Notes under the pieces: model-generated
Told to the model about the DNA's origin: nothing
The model's input: only the letters and a program-made list of their open reading frames with translations
Database searches by the model: none
In this document: piece by piece, positions 7,283-16,803 of the stretch
How positions within the stretch are numbered: position 1 is the stretch's first letter
Layout of the letters: the number at the start of each line of letters is the position of its first letter
Translations under genes and position numbers: made by a program
DNA from: Oscillospiraceae bacterium
Lineage (GTDB): Bacteria > Bacillota > Clostridia > Oscillospirales > Ruminococcaceae
Reading direction: 5' to 3'
DNA length: 64,000 bases
Assembly: GCA_020054675.1 (NCBI GenBank)
Contig: JAIHAL010000008.1
Span: 124,001-188,000 of the forward strand

Positions 7283-9364
7283 TTATGCTCTTATTGCCCT
7301 TAAAGCGTTGAGTATTGCCAAGAATGCCACTCCCACATCGGCAAAAACCGCCAGCCACATTGGCGCAAGCCCAAACGCCGCAAGGATTAGCACTAAAATT
7401 TTTATACTTATCGCAAAAACGATGTTTTGCTTTACAATCCGTATGGTCTTTTTGGAAATTCTTATGCCGTCCGCTATTTTGGATGGCTCGTCGGTCATAA
7501 GGACAACGTCTGCGGCCTCAATTGCCGCATCGGAGCCAAGCCCGCCCATGGCAATCCCTATGTCCGCCCTTGCAAGCACGGGAGCGTCGTTTATTCCATC
7601 CCCCGCAAAGGCAAGCTTTTCGCCGTCTTTAAGCCCCGACAAGATTTCTTCGACCTTTTCAACCTTTTCATGCGGCAAAAGATTTGCATAAAATGCGTCT
7701 ATTCCCACCGCAGAGGCAACCTTTTTGGCATTTTCGGTTCCATCGCCCGTCAGCATGAAAACTTTTTCCACTCCGGCGGCTTTAAGTTTTTTTACCGCCT
7801 GTGCAGCGTCGCTTCTGAGCGTATCCGACAATGAAATATATCCGGCGTATTCCCCGTCAAGCGCCACATGGACAACCGTCCCCTCGGCATCCGAAGGAGT
7901 TATCCCGTTTTCAAGCATAAGCGCTTTGTTCCCAGCCAGAATCCTGTGCCCGTCAAAGCCTGCCTCAACGCCTTTTCCGGCAATTTCCCTTGCCGAAATC
8001 CCCCTGCCTGAAAAATCATCAATCCCCGCCGCCCTTTTAATTGAAACCGCTATGGGATGGTTTGAAAAGCTCTCTGCCGCGGCGGCAAATTTCAATAACT
8101 CATCCTTTGAAATTTTTTGCGGATAAATCCCGTCAACCTCAAAAACGCCCTTTGTAAGCGTTCCGGTTTTGTCAAAGGCAACCGCCTTGCACTTTGAAAG
8201 CGCTTCAAGACTGATTCCGCCCTTTACAAGTATTCCCTTTGATGATGCCCCGCCGATTCCGCCGAAAAAGCTGAGCGGTATTGAAATCACCAAAGCGCAC
8301 GGACACGAAACTACAAGGAACGAAAGCGCCCTATAAACCCAATCCCTAAGCTCCAGCCCAAAGGCAAGCGGAGGGACAAAAGCCAGCAAGGCCGCCGCAA
8401 TCACCACAATGGGGGTGTAGACTCTTGCAAACCTTGTAATAAACCTTTCCGGACGGGATTTTTTCTCGCCCGCCCTCTGCACAAGTTCAAGGATTTTTGA
8501 CACCGCCGATTCCCCAAACGGCTTTGTGACCCTTATTTCAAGGGCTCCGTCAAGGCTTATGCAGCCGCTTATCACCTCATCGCCAGCTTTTGCCGCCCTT
8601 GGAACGCTTTCGCCCGTCATTGCGGATGTGTCAAGCAATGAACTTCCGTTTTCCACCACTCCGTCCAGCGGGATTTTCTCGCCCGGTTTTACTATTATGA
8701 TGTCCCCAATGGCAACTTTGTCCGGAGAAACAGCCTTTATTCCGTCGGAAGTCTTTAAATTTGCGCTGTCCGGCCGGATATCCATAAGCTTTGCTATGGA
8801 TTTCCTTGAACGGTTTACGGCATAGTCCTGAAAAAGCTCTCCCGCCTGATAGAAAATCATCACCGCCGCCGCTTCGGGGAATTCCTTTATTGCAAAGGCC
8901 CCTATCGTTGCAAGCGCCATAAGAAAGTTTTCGTCAAAAATTTCCCCTTTAAGGATGTTTTTGATTGCCCTTACAAGCACTTCCCATCCGGAAAGGAAGT
9001 AAGCGAGGATGAGGAATGAAAATTCCCACCAAAACGGCATGGGAATGAGCACTCCCGCAAGGAAAAAAGAAAACGCCGCAAAAAGCTTTGCTATTTCCAT
9101 TTTAAATGAATTTTTATCGAATTCTTCTTCCGTATTTGCACTGTCAAGCAAAACCTCCACATCCGGTTCAATGTCGGATACGATTTTTTTTACTTCTTCT
9201 ATTGCGTTTTCCTTTTGGCTTTCCGATTCGAGGATAAGCCTTAATTCTTTTGACATAAAATTCATTTCCGCGGCCTTTACGCCATCGACATTTTGTGCCC
9301 TGCGGCGTATTTTTTCGGCGCAATCCGGACAATTAAGCCCGTTTAAAATCAAAACCGCCTCCAT
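7283..9364 (-). CDS. cadA: Heavy-metal P1B-type ATPase (Zn/Cd/Pb efflux, CadA/ZntA-like)
   Basis: 693 residues from ATG 9364, behind AGGAGGATTTTT. In order: an HMA domain (1-70) with metal-binding Cys12 and Cys15 in NCPDC, membrane segments from about 93, the actuator motif TGES (250-253), the transmembrane CPC motif (354-356), the phosphorylation motif DKTGTLT (398-404), and a GDGIND hinge near the end. The CPC motif with the partner CadC-type regulator indicates export of Zn(II), Cd(II) or Pb(II). A longer frame extending to 9433 has no ribosome site and overlaps the regulator. It is co-transcribed with the upstream repressor, 10 bases away. The exact metal is inferred. Confidence 0.92.
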   Translation of the reverse strand: MEAVLILNGLNCPDCAEKIRRRAQNVDGVKAAEMNFMSKELRLILESESQKENAIEEVKKIVSDIEPDVEVLLDSANTEEEFDKNSFKMEIAKLFAAFSFFLAGVLIPMPFWWEFSFLILAYFLSGWEVLVRAIKNILKGEIFDENFLMALATIGAFAIKEFPEAAAVMIFYQAGELFQDYAVNRSRKSIAKLMDIRPDSANLKTSDGIKAVSPDKVAIGDIIIVKPGEKIPLDGVVENGSSLLDTSAMTGESVPRAAKAGDEVISGCISLDGALEIRVTKPFGESAVSKILELVQRAGEKKSRPERFITRFARVYTPIVVIAAALLAFVPPLAFGLELRDWVYRALSFLVVSCPCALVISIPLSFFGGIGGASSKGILVKGGISLEALSKCKAVAFDKTGTLTKGVFEVDGIYPQKISKDELLKFAAAAESFSNHPIAVSIKRAAGIDDFSGRGISAREIAGKGVEAGFDGHRILAGNKALMLENGITPSDAEGTVVHVALDGEYAGYISLSDTLRSDAAQAVKKLKAAGVEKVFMLTGDGTENAKKVASAVGIDAFYANLLPHEKVEKVEEILSGLKDGEKLAFAGDGINDAPVLARADIGIAMGGLGSDAAIEAADVVLMTDEPSKIADGIRISKKTIRIVKQNIVFAISIKILVLILAAFGLAPMWLAVFADVGVAFLAILNALRAIRA

Positions 9365-9374
9365 AAAAATCCTC

Positions 9375-9743
9375 CTATTCTGTAATATGTTCAAACCCTT
9401 GGTTGAAGATTGCCTGAATGTGGCTGTCCGCAAGGGAATAGTAGACCGTCTTGCCCTCTCTGCGGTATTTTACAAGCCTTGCCTGCTTTAAAACCCTAAG
9501 CTGGTGGGATATTGCCGACTGGTTCATTCCCAAAACCTGCGCTATATCGCATACGCACATTTCGCTTTCAAAAAGCGCGCAAATTATTTTAACTCTTGTG
9601 GAATCGCCAAACACCTTAAAAAGCTCCGCCAAATCATAAAGGATTTCATCCGGGGGCATTTGCGACGAAACCTTTTCAACCACTTCGTCATGGACTTCAT
9701 CACAGCATTCAAAAGTTTCATTTTCTTCCATAATATCACCCAT
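9375..9743 (-). CDS. ArsR/SmtB family metal-responsive repressor (CadC-like)
   Basis: 122 residues with a winged helix-turn-helix (about 35-105). Cys63-Val-Cys65 in the recognition region, with Cys13-Cys14 at the N-terminus, resembles the CadC alpha3N site. Asp106-x-His108 and His119-x2-Glu122 near the C-terminus resemble the alpha5 zinc site. By family precedent it would leave DNA when Zn, Cd or Pb binds and so release the ATPase operon. It is the first gene of that operon and has a matching operator in front of it. The start could be ATG 9743, or ATG 9731 behind GGGTGAT. Confidence 0.9.
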   Translation of the reverse strand: MGDIMEENETFECCDEVHDEVVEKVSSQMPPDEILYDLAELFKVFGDSTRVKIICALFESEMCVCDIAQVLGMNQSAISHQLRVLKQARLVKYRREGKTVYYSLADSHIQAIFNQGFEHITE

Positions 9744-9760
9744 TCCGCTTTAAATTTGTT

Positions 9761-9782
9761 CATATGAATAATTGTTCATATG
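9761..9782. promoter_or_regulatory. CadC/SmtB-type operator
   Basis: The imperfect dyad CATATGAATAATTGTTCATA (plus TG) places TGAACAATTATTCA on the minus strand, which matches the known ArsR/SmtB operator pattern TGAACA-N-TATTCA. It lies between the -10 and the start codon of the repressor gene. Confidence 0.8.
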
Positions 9783-9783
9783 T

Positions 9784-9812
9784 ATAATACAACATAATTT
9801 CCTTTTTGTCAA
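9784..9812 (-). promoter_or_regulatory. Promoter of the metal-efflux operon
   Basis: Minus strand: TTGACA (9812-9807), 17-bp spacer, TATTAT (9789-9784). The operator begins immediately downstream of the -10, so a bound repressor would block transcription. Confidence 0.75.
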
Positions 9813-10080
9813 GTAGTAGTTAGTCAATAGTTATTAGTCGTTAGTTTTTTAGAAGTTAGAGATTAGAGGTTAGAAGTTAGAAGTTAGAAGTTAGAATTAA
9901 AAGTACCTCGCCTTGATAAGAAAGATTTTCCGCTCAATAAAGTTGTTAAGGCAAGCAAAATAAAAAGACCGGATTTTTAGAAGTTAAAAATTAGATACCG
10001 ATAAATCAAGATAAAACCTAAAAATTAAAAACACTAAAACTAACGACTAACAGCTAACAACTAACCACTAACTTGAATTT
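9813..10080. repeat. Mosaic intergenic element, copy A (degenerate)
   Basis: The gap between the divergent metal regulator and serC. It holds a heptad array (GTTAGAA/ATTAGAG type, about 9849-9898), a decayed version of the 'CTTAATAAG...AAAG...TTATTAAG' module (about 9908-9953), and inverted heptads (CTAACNA type, about 10037-10072). The central 55-nt hairpin found in other copies is absent. No gene is visible. Confidence 0.7.
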
Positions 10081-10134
10081 GCAAAATAAACAAAAAAAAT
10101 TGTTAAAGATTTAGCATGCTCTGCTTTGAATTCC

Positions 10135-10163
10135 TTGACTTTGAAAATAAAGAGATTTATAAT
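10135..10163 (+). promoter_or_regulatory. Promoter of serCA
   Basis: TTGACT (10135-10140), 17-bp spacer, TATAAT (10158-10163), 35 bases before the serC ATG. Confidence 0.75.
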
Positions 10164-10197
10164 ATAAAGTATATTATAAATTTTTGGAGGTCTTACA

Positions 10198-11283
10198 ATG
10201 AGCAGAGTTTATAATTTCAGTGCCGGCCCCGCTGTGCTTCCGGAAAAAGTTTTGAGCAGGGCGGCTGCCGAAATGCTTGAATACGGAACGACGGGACAGT
10301 CGGTGATGGAAATGTCCCACCGCTCAAAGGAGTATCAGGCAATAATTGATGAAACCGAAAGATTGCTTAGGGAAATAATGTCAATACCGAATAATTACAA
10401 AGTGCTGTTTTTGCAGGGCGGAGCATCATCCCAGTTTGCTATGGTTCCTTTAAATCTTCTCAATAAAACCGGAAAGGCCGATTTTGTCATCACCGGACAA
10501 TGGGCTAAAAAAGCTTACGAAGAAGCTTCCAGATTCGGCGATTGCACCATTGTAGCCTCCTCCAAGGATAAAACTTTCTCATACATCCCGCAGCTTGACA
10601 AATCAAAATTCAATCCCACGGCGGATTATTTCCATATCTGCCAAAATAACACCATTTACGGCACACGCTTTACCGAGCTTCCCGATACCGGAAATGTGCC
10701 TCTTGTTGCGGATATGTCGTCCTGCATACTTTCCGAGCCTGTCGATGTTTCAAAGTACGGACTTATCTATGCCGGAGCACAGAAGAACATGGGTCCTGCC
10801 GGACTTACAGTTGTCATCATCCGCGAGGATTTGATAGGCGGGGCAAGAGAAAGCTGCCCGACTATGTTCAATTACCAAATCCATGCAGAAAACGGCTCCA
10901 TGTACAACACTCCGCCGACTTATGGAATTTATATCCTCATGCTTGTGCTTGAATGGGTAAAGGAAATGGGCGGACTTGAAGCCATGAAAATCCACAATGA
11001 AAAGAAAGCCGCAATAATTTATGATTTCCTTGATAATTCAAAACTTTTCAAGCCGACCGTAATGGGCAAGGACCGTTCGCTTATGAACGTTCCGTTTGTA
11101 ACCGGAAATGAGGAGCTTGACGCAAAATTTGTTTCCGAAGCGAAGAAAGCAGGATTTATCAACCTCAAAGGCCATCGTTCCGTCGGAGGCATGAGAGCTT
11201 CAATCTACAACGCAATGCCGATTGAAGGCGTGCAGAAGCTTGTTGAATTCATGGAAAAGTTTGAAAAGGAGAATGCGCAATGA
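10198..11283 (+). CDS. serC: Phosphoserine aminotransferase
   Basis: 361 residues, the usual family length. SerC converts 3-phosphohydroxypyruvate and glutamate to O-phosphoserine and 2-oxoglutarate using PLP. It opens with the signature NFSAGPAVLPE, contains LQGGASSQF for phosphate binding, and has the PLP lysine K196 in AGAQKNMGPAG. The ATG at 10198 follows GGAGGTCTTACA. Its stop overlaps the serA start by four bases (ATGA), so the pair is translationally coupled. The serine phosphatase (serB) is not in the window. Confidence 0.97.
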   Translation: MSRVYNFSAGPAVLPEKVLSRAAAEMLEYGTTGQSVMEMSHRSKEYQAIIDETERLLREIMSIPNNYKVLFLQGGASSQFAMVPLNLLNKTGKADFVITGQWAKKAYEEASRFGDCTIVASSKDKTFSYIPQLDKSKFNPTADYFHICQNNTIYGTRFTELPDTGNVPLVADMSSCILSEPVDVSKYGLIYAGAQKNMGPAGLTVVIIREDLIGGARESCPTMFNYQIHAENGSMYNTPPTYGIYILMLVLEWVKEMGGLEAMKIHNEKKAAIIYDFLDNSKLFKPTVMGKDRSLMNVPFVTGNEELDAKFVSEAKKAGFINLKGHRSVGGMRASIYNAMPIEGVQKLVEFMEKFEKENAQ

Positions 11284-12440
11284 TAAAAATTCAAACTTTA
11301 AATAAAATTGCCGCAATCGGCACAGATAATTTTGACAAGTCAAAATATGTGGTGTCGGACAGCGTTGAAAATCCCGATGCAATACTTGTGCGTTCGGCAT
11401 CCATGCACGAAATGGAGTTTGGAAGCAACCTCCTTGCGATTGCAAGGGCCGGGGCGGGAGTGAACAACATTCCCGTTGACAAATGCACAGAGGCGGGAAT
11501 TTGCGTGTTCAACACTCCCGGAGCAAATGCAAATGCGGTAAAGGAGCTTGTAATTGCCGGACTTTTGCTTTCGTCAAGAAAAGTTCCTCAGGCAATGGAT
11601 TGGGTAAAGACTCTTAAAGGCAAGGGCGACGAGGTTCCAAAGCTTGTCGAAAAAGGCAAGGGGGATTTTGCAGGGCCGGAAATCATGGGCAAAACCCTTG
11701 GCGTTATAGGTCTTGGCGCAATAGGCGTGTTGGTTGCAAACGCTGCAATTTCTCTCGGCATGAAGGTTATGGGATACGACCCGTTCCTTTCGCTTAAAGC
11801 GGCATGGGGACTTTCTCCTGCTGTAATTTACTCCAAGACGCTTAAAGAGATTTATGAAAACTGCGATTATATAACCGTGCATGTTCCGTATAACGGCGAT
11901 ACAAAGGAAATGCTTTGCGCTGAAGCTTTTGCTTCCATGAAAAGCGGCGTAAGAATCCTTAACTTTGCAAGGGGCGAGCTTGTGAATGATGCCGATATGC
12001 TTTCCGCGCTTGAAAGCGGAAAAGTTGCGGCTTATGTGACGGATTTCCCGAACGATGCTTTGATAGGGGCAAAGAATGTTGTCACAATCCCGCACCTTGG
12101 GGCATCGACTCCCGAGTCGGAGGACAATTGCGCTTACATGGCGGCAGTTCAGCTTATAGATTACATTGAAAACGGAAACATAAAAAATTCCGTAAATCTT
12201 CCCGACGCTGAAATGTCGGCATCCGGCACAAAGGTTTGCATTATACACAAAAATATTCCTACGCTTATAAGCCAGATAACCGCGGCGCTTGGCAGCGAAA
12301 AAATCAACATTGAAAACATGCTCAACAAGTCCAAAAAAGAGTATGCGTATACGATGATTGATGCCTCCGGCGCAATTTCCGAAAAGGTAATCTCAATGCT
12401 CAATTCCATTGAAGGCGTTATAAAAGTAAGGGTTATTTAA
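11280..12440 (+). CDS. serA: D-3-phosphoglycerate dehydrogenase
   Basis: 386 residues. It catalyses the first committed step of serine synthesis, NAD-dependent oxidation of 3-phosphoglycerate. The Rossmann motif VIGLGAIG, the catalytic 'NFARGELV' arginine and the 'IPHLGAST' histidine are visible. A short C-terminal ACT domain (about 310-386) suggests serine feedback. The layout, one catalytic core plus ACT without an intervening domain, matches the short PGDH type of Bacteroides and some Clostridia. It overlaps serC by four bases. Confidence 0.95.
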   Translation: MIKIQTLNKIAAIGTDNFDKSKYVVSDSVENPDAILVRSASMHEMEFGSNLLAIARAGAGVNNIPVDKCTEAGICVFNTPGANANAVKELVIAGLLLSSRKVPQAMDWVKTLKGKGDEVPKLVEKGKGDFAGPEIMGKTLGVIGLGAIGVLVANAAISLGMKVMGYDPFLSLKAAWGLSPAVIYSKTLKEIYENCDYITVHVPYNGDTKEMLCAEAFASMKSGVRILNFARGELVNDADMLSALESGKVAAYVTDFPNDALIGAKNVVTIPHLGASTPESEDNCAYMAAVQLIDYIENGNIKNSVNLPDAEMSASGTKVCIIHKNIPTLISQITAALGSEKINIENMLNKSKKEYAYTMIDASGAISEKVISMLNSIEGVIKVRVI

Positions 12441-12448
12441 ATGATTGG

Positions 12449-12485
12449 CCCTCATGCTTGAAACATGGCATGAGGGTCTTTTTAT
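12449..12485 (+). terminator. Terminator of serCA
   Basis: Stem CCCTCATGC (12449-12457) / GCATGAGGG (12468-12476), followed by TCTTTTTATTTT. Confidence 0.85.
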
Positions 12486-12545
12486 TTTAAATTTTAAGCT
12501 CTATAAAAATTCATTGGCCTGATTTTTCAATCCCAAACCTGTGCA

Positions 12546-12580
12546 TAAAACAAAACGCTCCCCACATAGTGGGGAGCGCA
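12546..12580 (-). terminator. Terminator of tRNA-Pro
   Basis: Minus strand: stem CGCTCCCCAC / GTGGGGAGCG (12556-12578), followed by TTTTGTTTT. Confidence 0.8.
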
Positions 12581-12603
12581 AATCATATGCAGGCCCAGCC
12601 TGC

Positions 12604-12680
<77 letters not shown>

Positions 12681-12706
12681 ACAGCCAGTTTAAAACTGCG
12701 TATATT

Positions 12707-12735
12707 ATTTTATCACAACTTTATTTGTTTGTAAA
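12707..12735 (-). promoter_or_regulatory. Promoter of tRNA-Pro
   Basis: Minus strand: TTTACA (12735-12730), 17-bp spacer, TAAAAT (12712-12707), about 26 bases upstream of the tRNA. Confidence 0.6.
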
Positions 12736-12828
12736 GGGGTAATTTTATTTTTTGCAAATTTTTATTGCTTGCCAGTCCCGCTGCCGGCAATTAAACAGTT
12801 TTTTTAGAGAATTTGCAGTTTTTCGCTC

Positions 12829-12857
12829 TTGACGTTTCAGTGGCATGAGGGTATAAT
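12829..12857 (+). promoter_or_regulatory. Promoter of the ilvBNC operon
   Basis: TTGACG (12829-12834), 17-bp spacer, TATAAT (12852-12857). Only about 50 bases separate it from ilvB, too little for a T-box or a long leader attenuator. Confidence 0.75.
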
Positions 12858-12915
12858 GAAATAGTATATACCGTAAAAATATACACATTTTTTTGAAAAA
12901 GGGAGTGAAGGGATA

Positions 12916-14526
12916 ATGAAAGCCGCACAAGCAATGGTAAAATGCCTTGAACAAGAGGGGATAAAAGTCGTCTTTGGTTATCCCGGAGCTGCAATATGCC
13001 CCTTTTATGACGCTTTGAGCGAAAGCGGAATAAGGCATATACTTGTAAGGCACGAACAAAATGCAGGACATGCCGCAAACGGCTATGCAAGAGTTACAAA
13101 CCGTCCCGCAGTCTGTATAGCGACATCCGGCCCCGGAGCGACAAACCTCATAACCGCAATCGCAACCGCTTATATGGATTCTGTTCCAATGGTGGTTATA
13201 ACCGGTCAGGTCAGTTCTGACCAGATTGGCAGGGATGTTTTCCAGGAAGCCGACATAACCGGTGCGGCTGAACCTTTTGTAAAGCACAGCTATCTTGTTA
13301 AAGATGCATCTGCAATCCCGCGGATTTTTAAAGAAGCCTTTTATCTTGCCGGAACCGGCAGAAAAGGCCCGGTGCTTATTGATGTGCCTGTTGATATACA
13401 AAATGTTGATATAGATTTTGAATATCCGGAAAGTATTGAAATGCGTGCCTACAAGCCATCCTCAAAGGGAAATGCTTTGCAGGTAAAGCGCGCGGCGGAG
13501 GCTGTTGTTTCAGCAAAGAAGCCCGTTATATGCGCCGGCGGGGGAGTTTTCTCCGCAAACGCCTGCAATGAGGTGCTTGAGCTTGCTGTAAAGGCGGATA
13601 TTCCTGTTGTAACGACAATGATGGGAATAAGCTGCATCCCCGGCTCCCATCCGCTGAACATGGGCATGATAGGGATGCACGGAGTTAAGAGCGCAAACCT
13701 TGCGGTAAACAAATGCGACCTTATAATCCTTATAGGCGCAAGGGTTGGCGACAGGGCAGTGAGGTCGCCAAGTTTCCTTGAAGAAAACGCAAAAATCATA
13801 CACATTGACATAGACCCCGCCGAAATCGGCAAAAACGTAAAGGTGGACATCCCCATTGTAGGCGATGCAAAGCTGATTTTAAACCAGATGCTTGAAATTC
13901 TGCCGGAGTTAAGGCATGGCGAATGGATAAGCGAACTGCTTTCCTTTAAAACGGCGCCTTCTTTTGAAAAAAGGGAGGGCGGAGTTATAAATCCGAAGCG
14001 CTTTGTTTCAAGGCTCGCCGAAAGAATGCCTGACGATACCATATGTGTTGCGGACGTCGGACAGAATCAAATCTGGACGTGCAACTTCTTTTGCATGAAG
14101 GGCGGAAGATTTCTGACCAGCGGAGGAATGGGCACAATGGGATATTCAATTCCATGTGCGGTGGGAGCAAAGCTTGCATCACCGGATACCCCTGTGGTTG
14201 CAATCTGCGGCGACGGTTCGTTCCAAATGCAGATGATGGAGCTTGCTACCATTTGCCAGCATAATATCCCGCTTAAAATCGTAATTATGGCAAACAATCG
14301 GCTTGGAATGGTTCACGAGCTGCAAAAAAATTCTTATGGCGGCAACACTACCGCTGTTTTCCTTGACGGAAGCCCAGATTTCATAAAGCTTGCCGGAGCT
14401 TATGGAATAGAATGCGAAAGGGTTTCGTCGGATGATGAGATTGACGGGGCGATAGAACGGCTTGTCTTGGCAAAGGGGCCGTACCTTGTGGAGTGCAGGG
14501 TTTCGCCGGATGAAAAAACGCTTTAA
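12916..14526 (+). CDS. ilvB: Acetolactate synthase, large (catalytic) subunit
   Basis: 536 residues. It condenses two pyruvates, or pyruvate and 2-oxobutyrate, in branched-chain amino acid synthesis, with ThDP, Mg and FAD. Visible are the catalytic glutamate in RHEQNAGHAANGYAR, the central FAD/dehydratase-like domain, and the ThDP motif running from GDGSFQMQ to NNRLGM. It is a little shorter than most AHAS large subunits (about 560-590) but has all three domains. The small subunit follows directly, marking it as the anabolic enzyme. ATG 12916 follows AGGGAGTGAAGGGATA. Confidence 0.95.
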   Translation: MKAAQAMVKCLEQEGIKVVFGYPGAAICPFYDALSESGIRHILVRHEQNAGHAANGYARVTNRPAVCIATSGPGATNLITAIATAYMDSVPMVVITGQVSSDQIGRDVFQEADITGAAEPFVKHSYLVKDASAIPRIFKEAFYLAGTGRKGPVLIDVPVDIQNVDIDFEYPESIEMRAYKPSSKGNALQVKRAAEAVVSAKKPVICAGGGVFSANACNEVLELAVKADIPVVTTMMGISCIPGSHPLNMGMIGMHGVKSANLAVNKCDLIILIGARVGDRAVRSPSFLEENAKIIHIDIDPAEIGKNVKVDIPIVGDAKLILNQMLEILPELRHGEWISELLSFKTAPSFEKREGGVINPKRFVSRLAERMPDDTICVADVGQNQIWTCNFFCMKGGRFLTSGGMGTMGYSIPCAVGAKLASPDTPVVAICGDGSFQMQMMELATICQHNIPLKIVIMANNRLGMVHELQKNSYGGNTTAVFLDGSPDFIKLAGAYGIECERVSSDDEIDGAIERLVLAKGPYLVECRVSPDEKTL

Positions 14527-14546
14527 ATAAAGAAAGGAATTTGGAT

Positions 14547-16125
<1,579 letters not shown>

Positions 16126-16803
16126 TTATTGTTTTTTGATAACTAACTACTAAGAATGGGGGGACTCCGTCCCCCCTTCTTAATTTTTAAAATATACTTA
16201 TGTTTTTGAATCCCCCCTGCCTACTTTTCTTCACCAGCGAAGAAAAGTAGGCAAAAGACGCCGCCCTGCGGGGCTTTCATGCGTCCTCGTCCGCCTACCC
16301 GCCGGCAAGCTTTTCGCCTTGGTGCTCACTACTCCAATTTTACTACGAAAAGCAGGTCTTTTTCTATTGCTTGCCTTAACAACTTTATTTAGCGGAAAGC
16401 CTTTTCTTATTAAGTAAAATAAGTTGCTTTCCGAGGTTCGTAAGTGCTATTCTTTTTTTGTCTTTAACTTGGTAAGACGTGGCATCTTCAAAAAAAGCAG
16501 CCGAGCTTTGCCATTTAGATGTTAGACGTTAGAAGTTAGATGTTAGATGCTGGCAAATCAAAATAAGACCTTTAATGACAAAAATAGCTAATTCTAATTT
16601 CTAATCTCTAATCTCTAACTTCTAAATGAATAGGCGGATGTAGACGTATAAATTAGGCATTTTTTGCTTCCTTTTTGTTGCCGGACAAAAAGGAAGCAGG
16701 GGGGATTCAAAAACATAAATATATTTAAAAATATAAGAAGGGGGGATGGAATCCCCCCTCTAAAAAAGTAAAACTACAAAAACTAACAACTATAAACTAA
16801 CCA
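16126..16803. repeat. Mosaic intergenic element, copy B (long, near-symmetrical ends)
   Basis: Convergent gap between ilvC and the PL11 gene. The ends form a long inverted repeat. The left end carries a G6-hairpin, then an A/T segment ending TTTTTGAATCCCCCCTGC. The right end carries the reverse complement (about 16694-16760) and then AAAACTAACAAC-type sequence. Inside are hairpin CTACTTTTCTTC/GAAGAAAAGTAG (about 16222-16252), GACGC...GCGTC (about 16257-16285), one arm-truncated 55-nt hairpin (16307-16358), heptad arrays (16514-16550 and about 16588-16626) and a second hairpin CTTCCTTTTTGT/ACAAAAAGGAAG (about 16668-16698). No gene is visible. Confidence 0.82.
16153..16181 (+). terminator. Terminator-like G6/C6 hairpin after ilvC (part of element B)
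   Basis: Stem GGGGGGAC (16158-16165) / GTCCCCCC (16169-16176) with a 3-base loop, flanked by AAGAA / TTCTT, then TTAATTTTT. It is the likely ilv terminator, although it belongs to the repeat. Confidence 0.6.

Noticed and set aside
7283-9433. Longer start for the metal ATPase at 9433
   Set aside because: The extension overlaps the regulator gene and lacks a ribosome site. ATG 9364 has AGGAGG at good distance and begins exactly at the HMA domain.
9849-9898. CRISPR-like appearance of the TTAGAAG repeats
   Set aside because: Repeat unit is 7 bases with no spacers and there are no cas genes; this is a degenerate short tandem array.
12858-12915. T-box or leader-peptide attenuator before ilvB
   Set aside because: Only about 50 bases lie between the -10 and the start codon, with no T-box sequence, leader peptide or terminator.
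16126-16803. Insertion sequence with transposase in the ilvC-PL11 gap
   Set aside because: There are long inverted ends, but no open frame resembling a transposase; it can only be a non-autonomous element.
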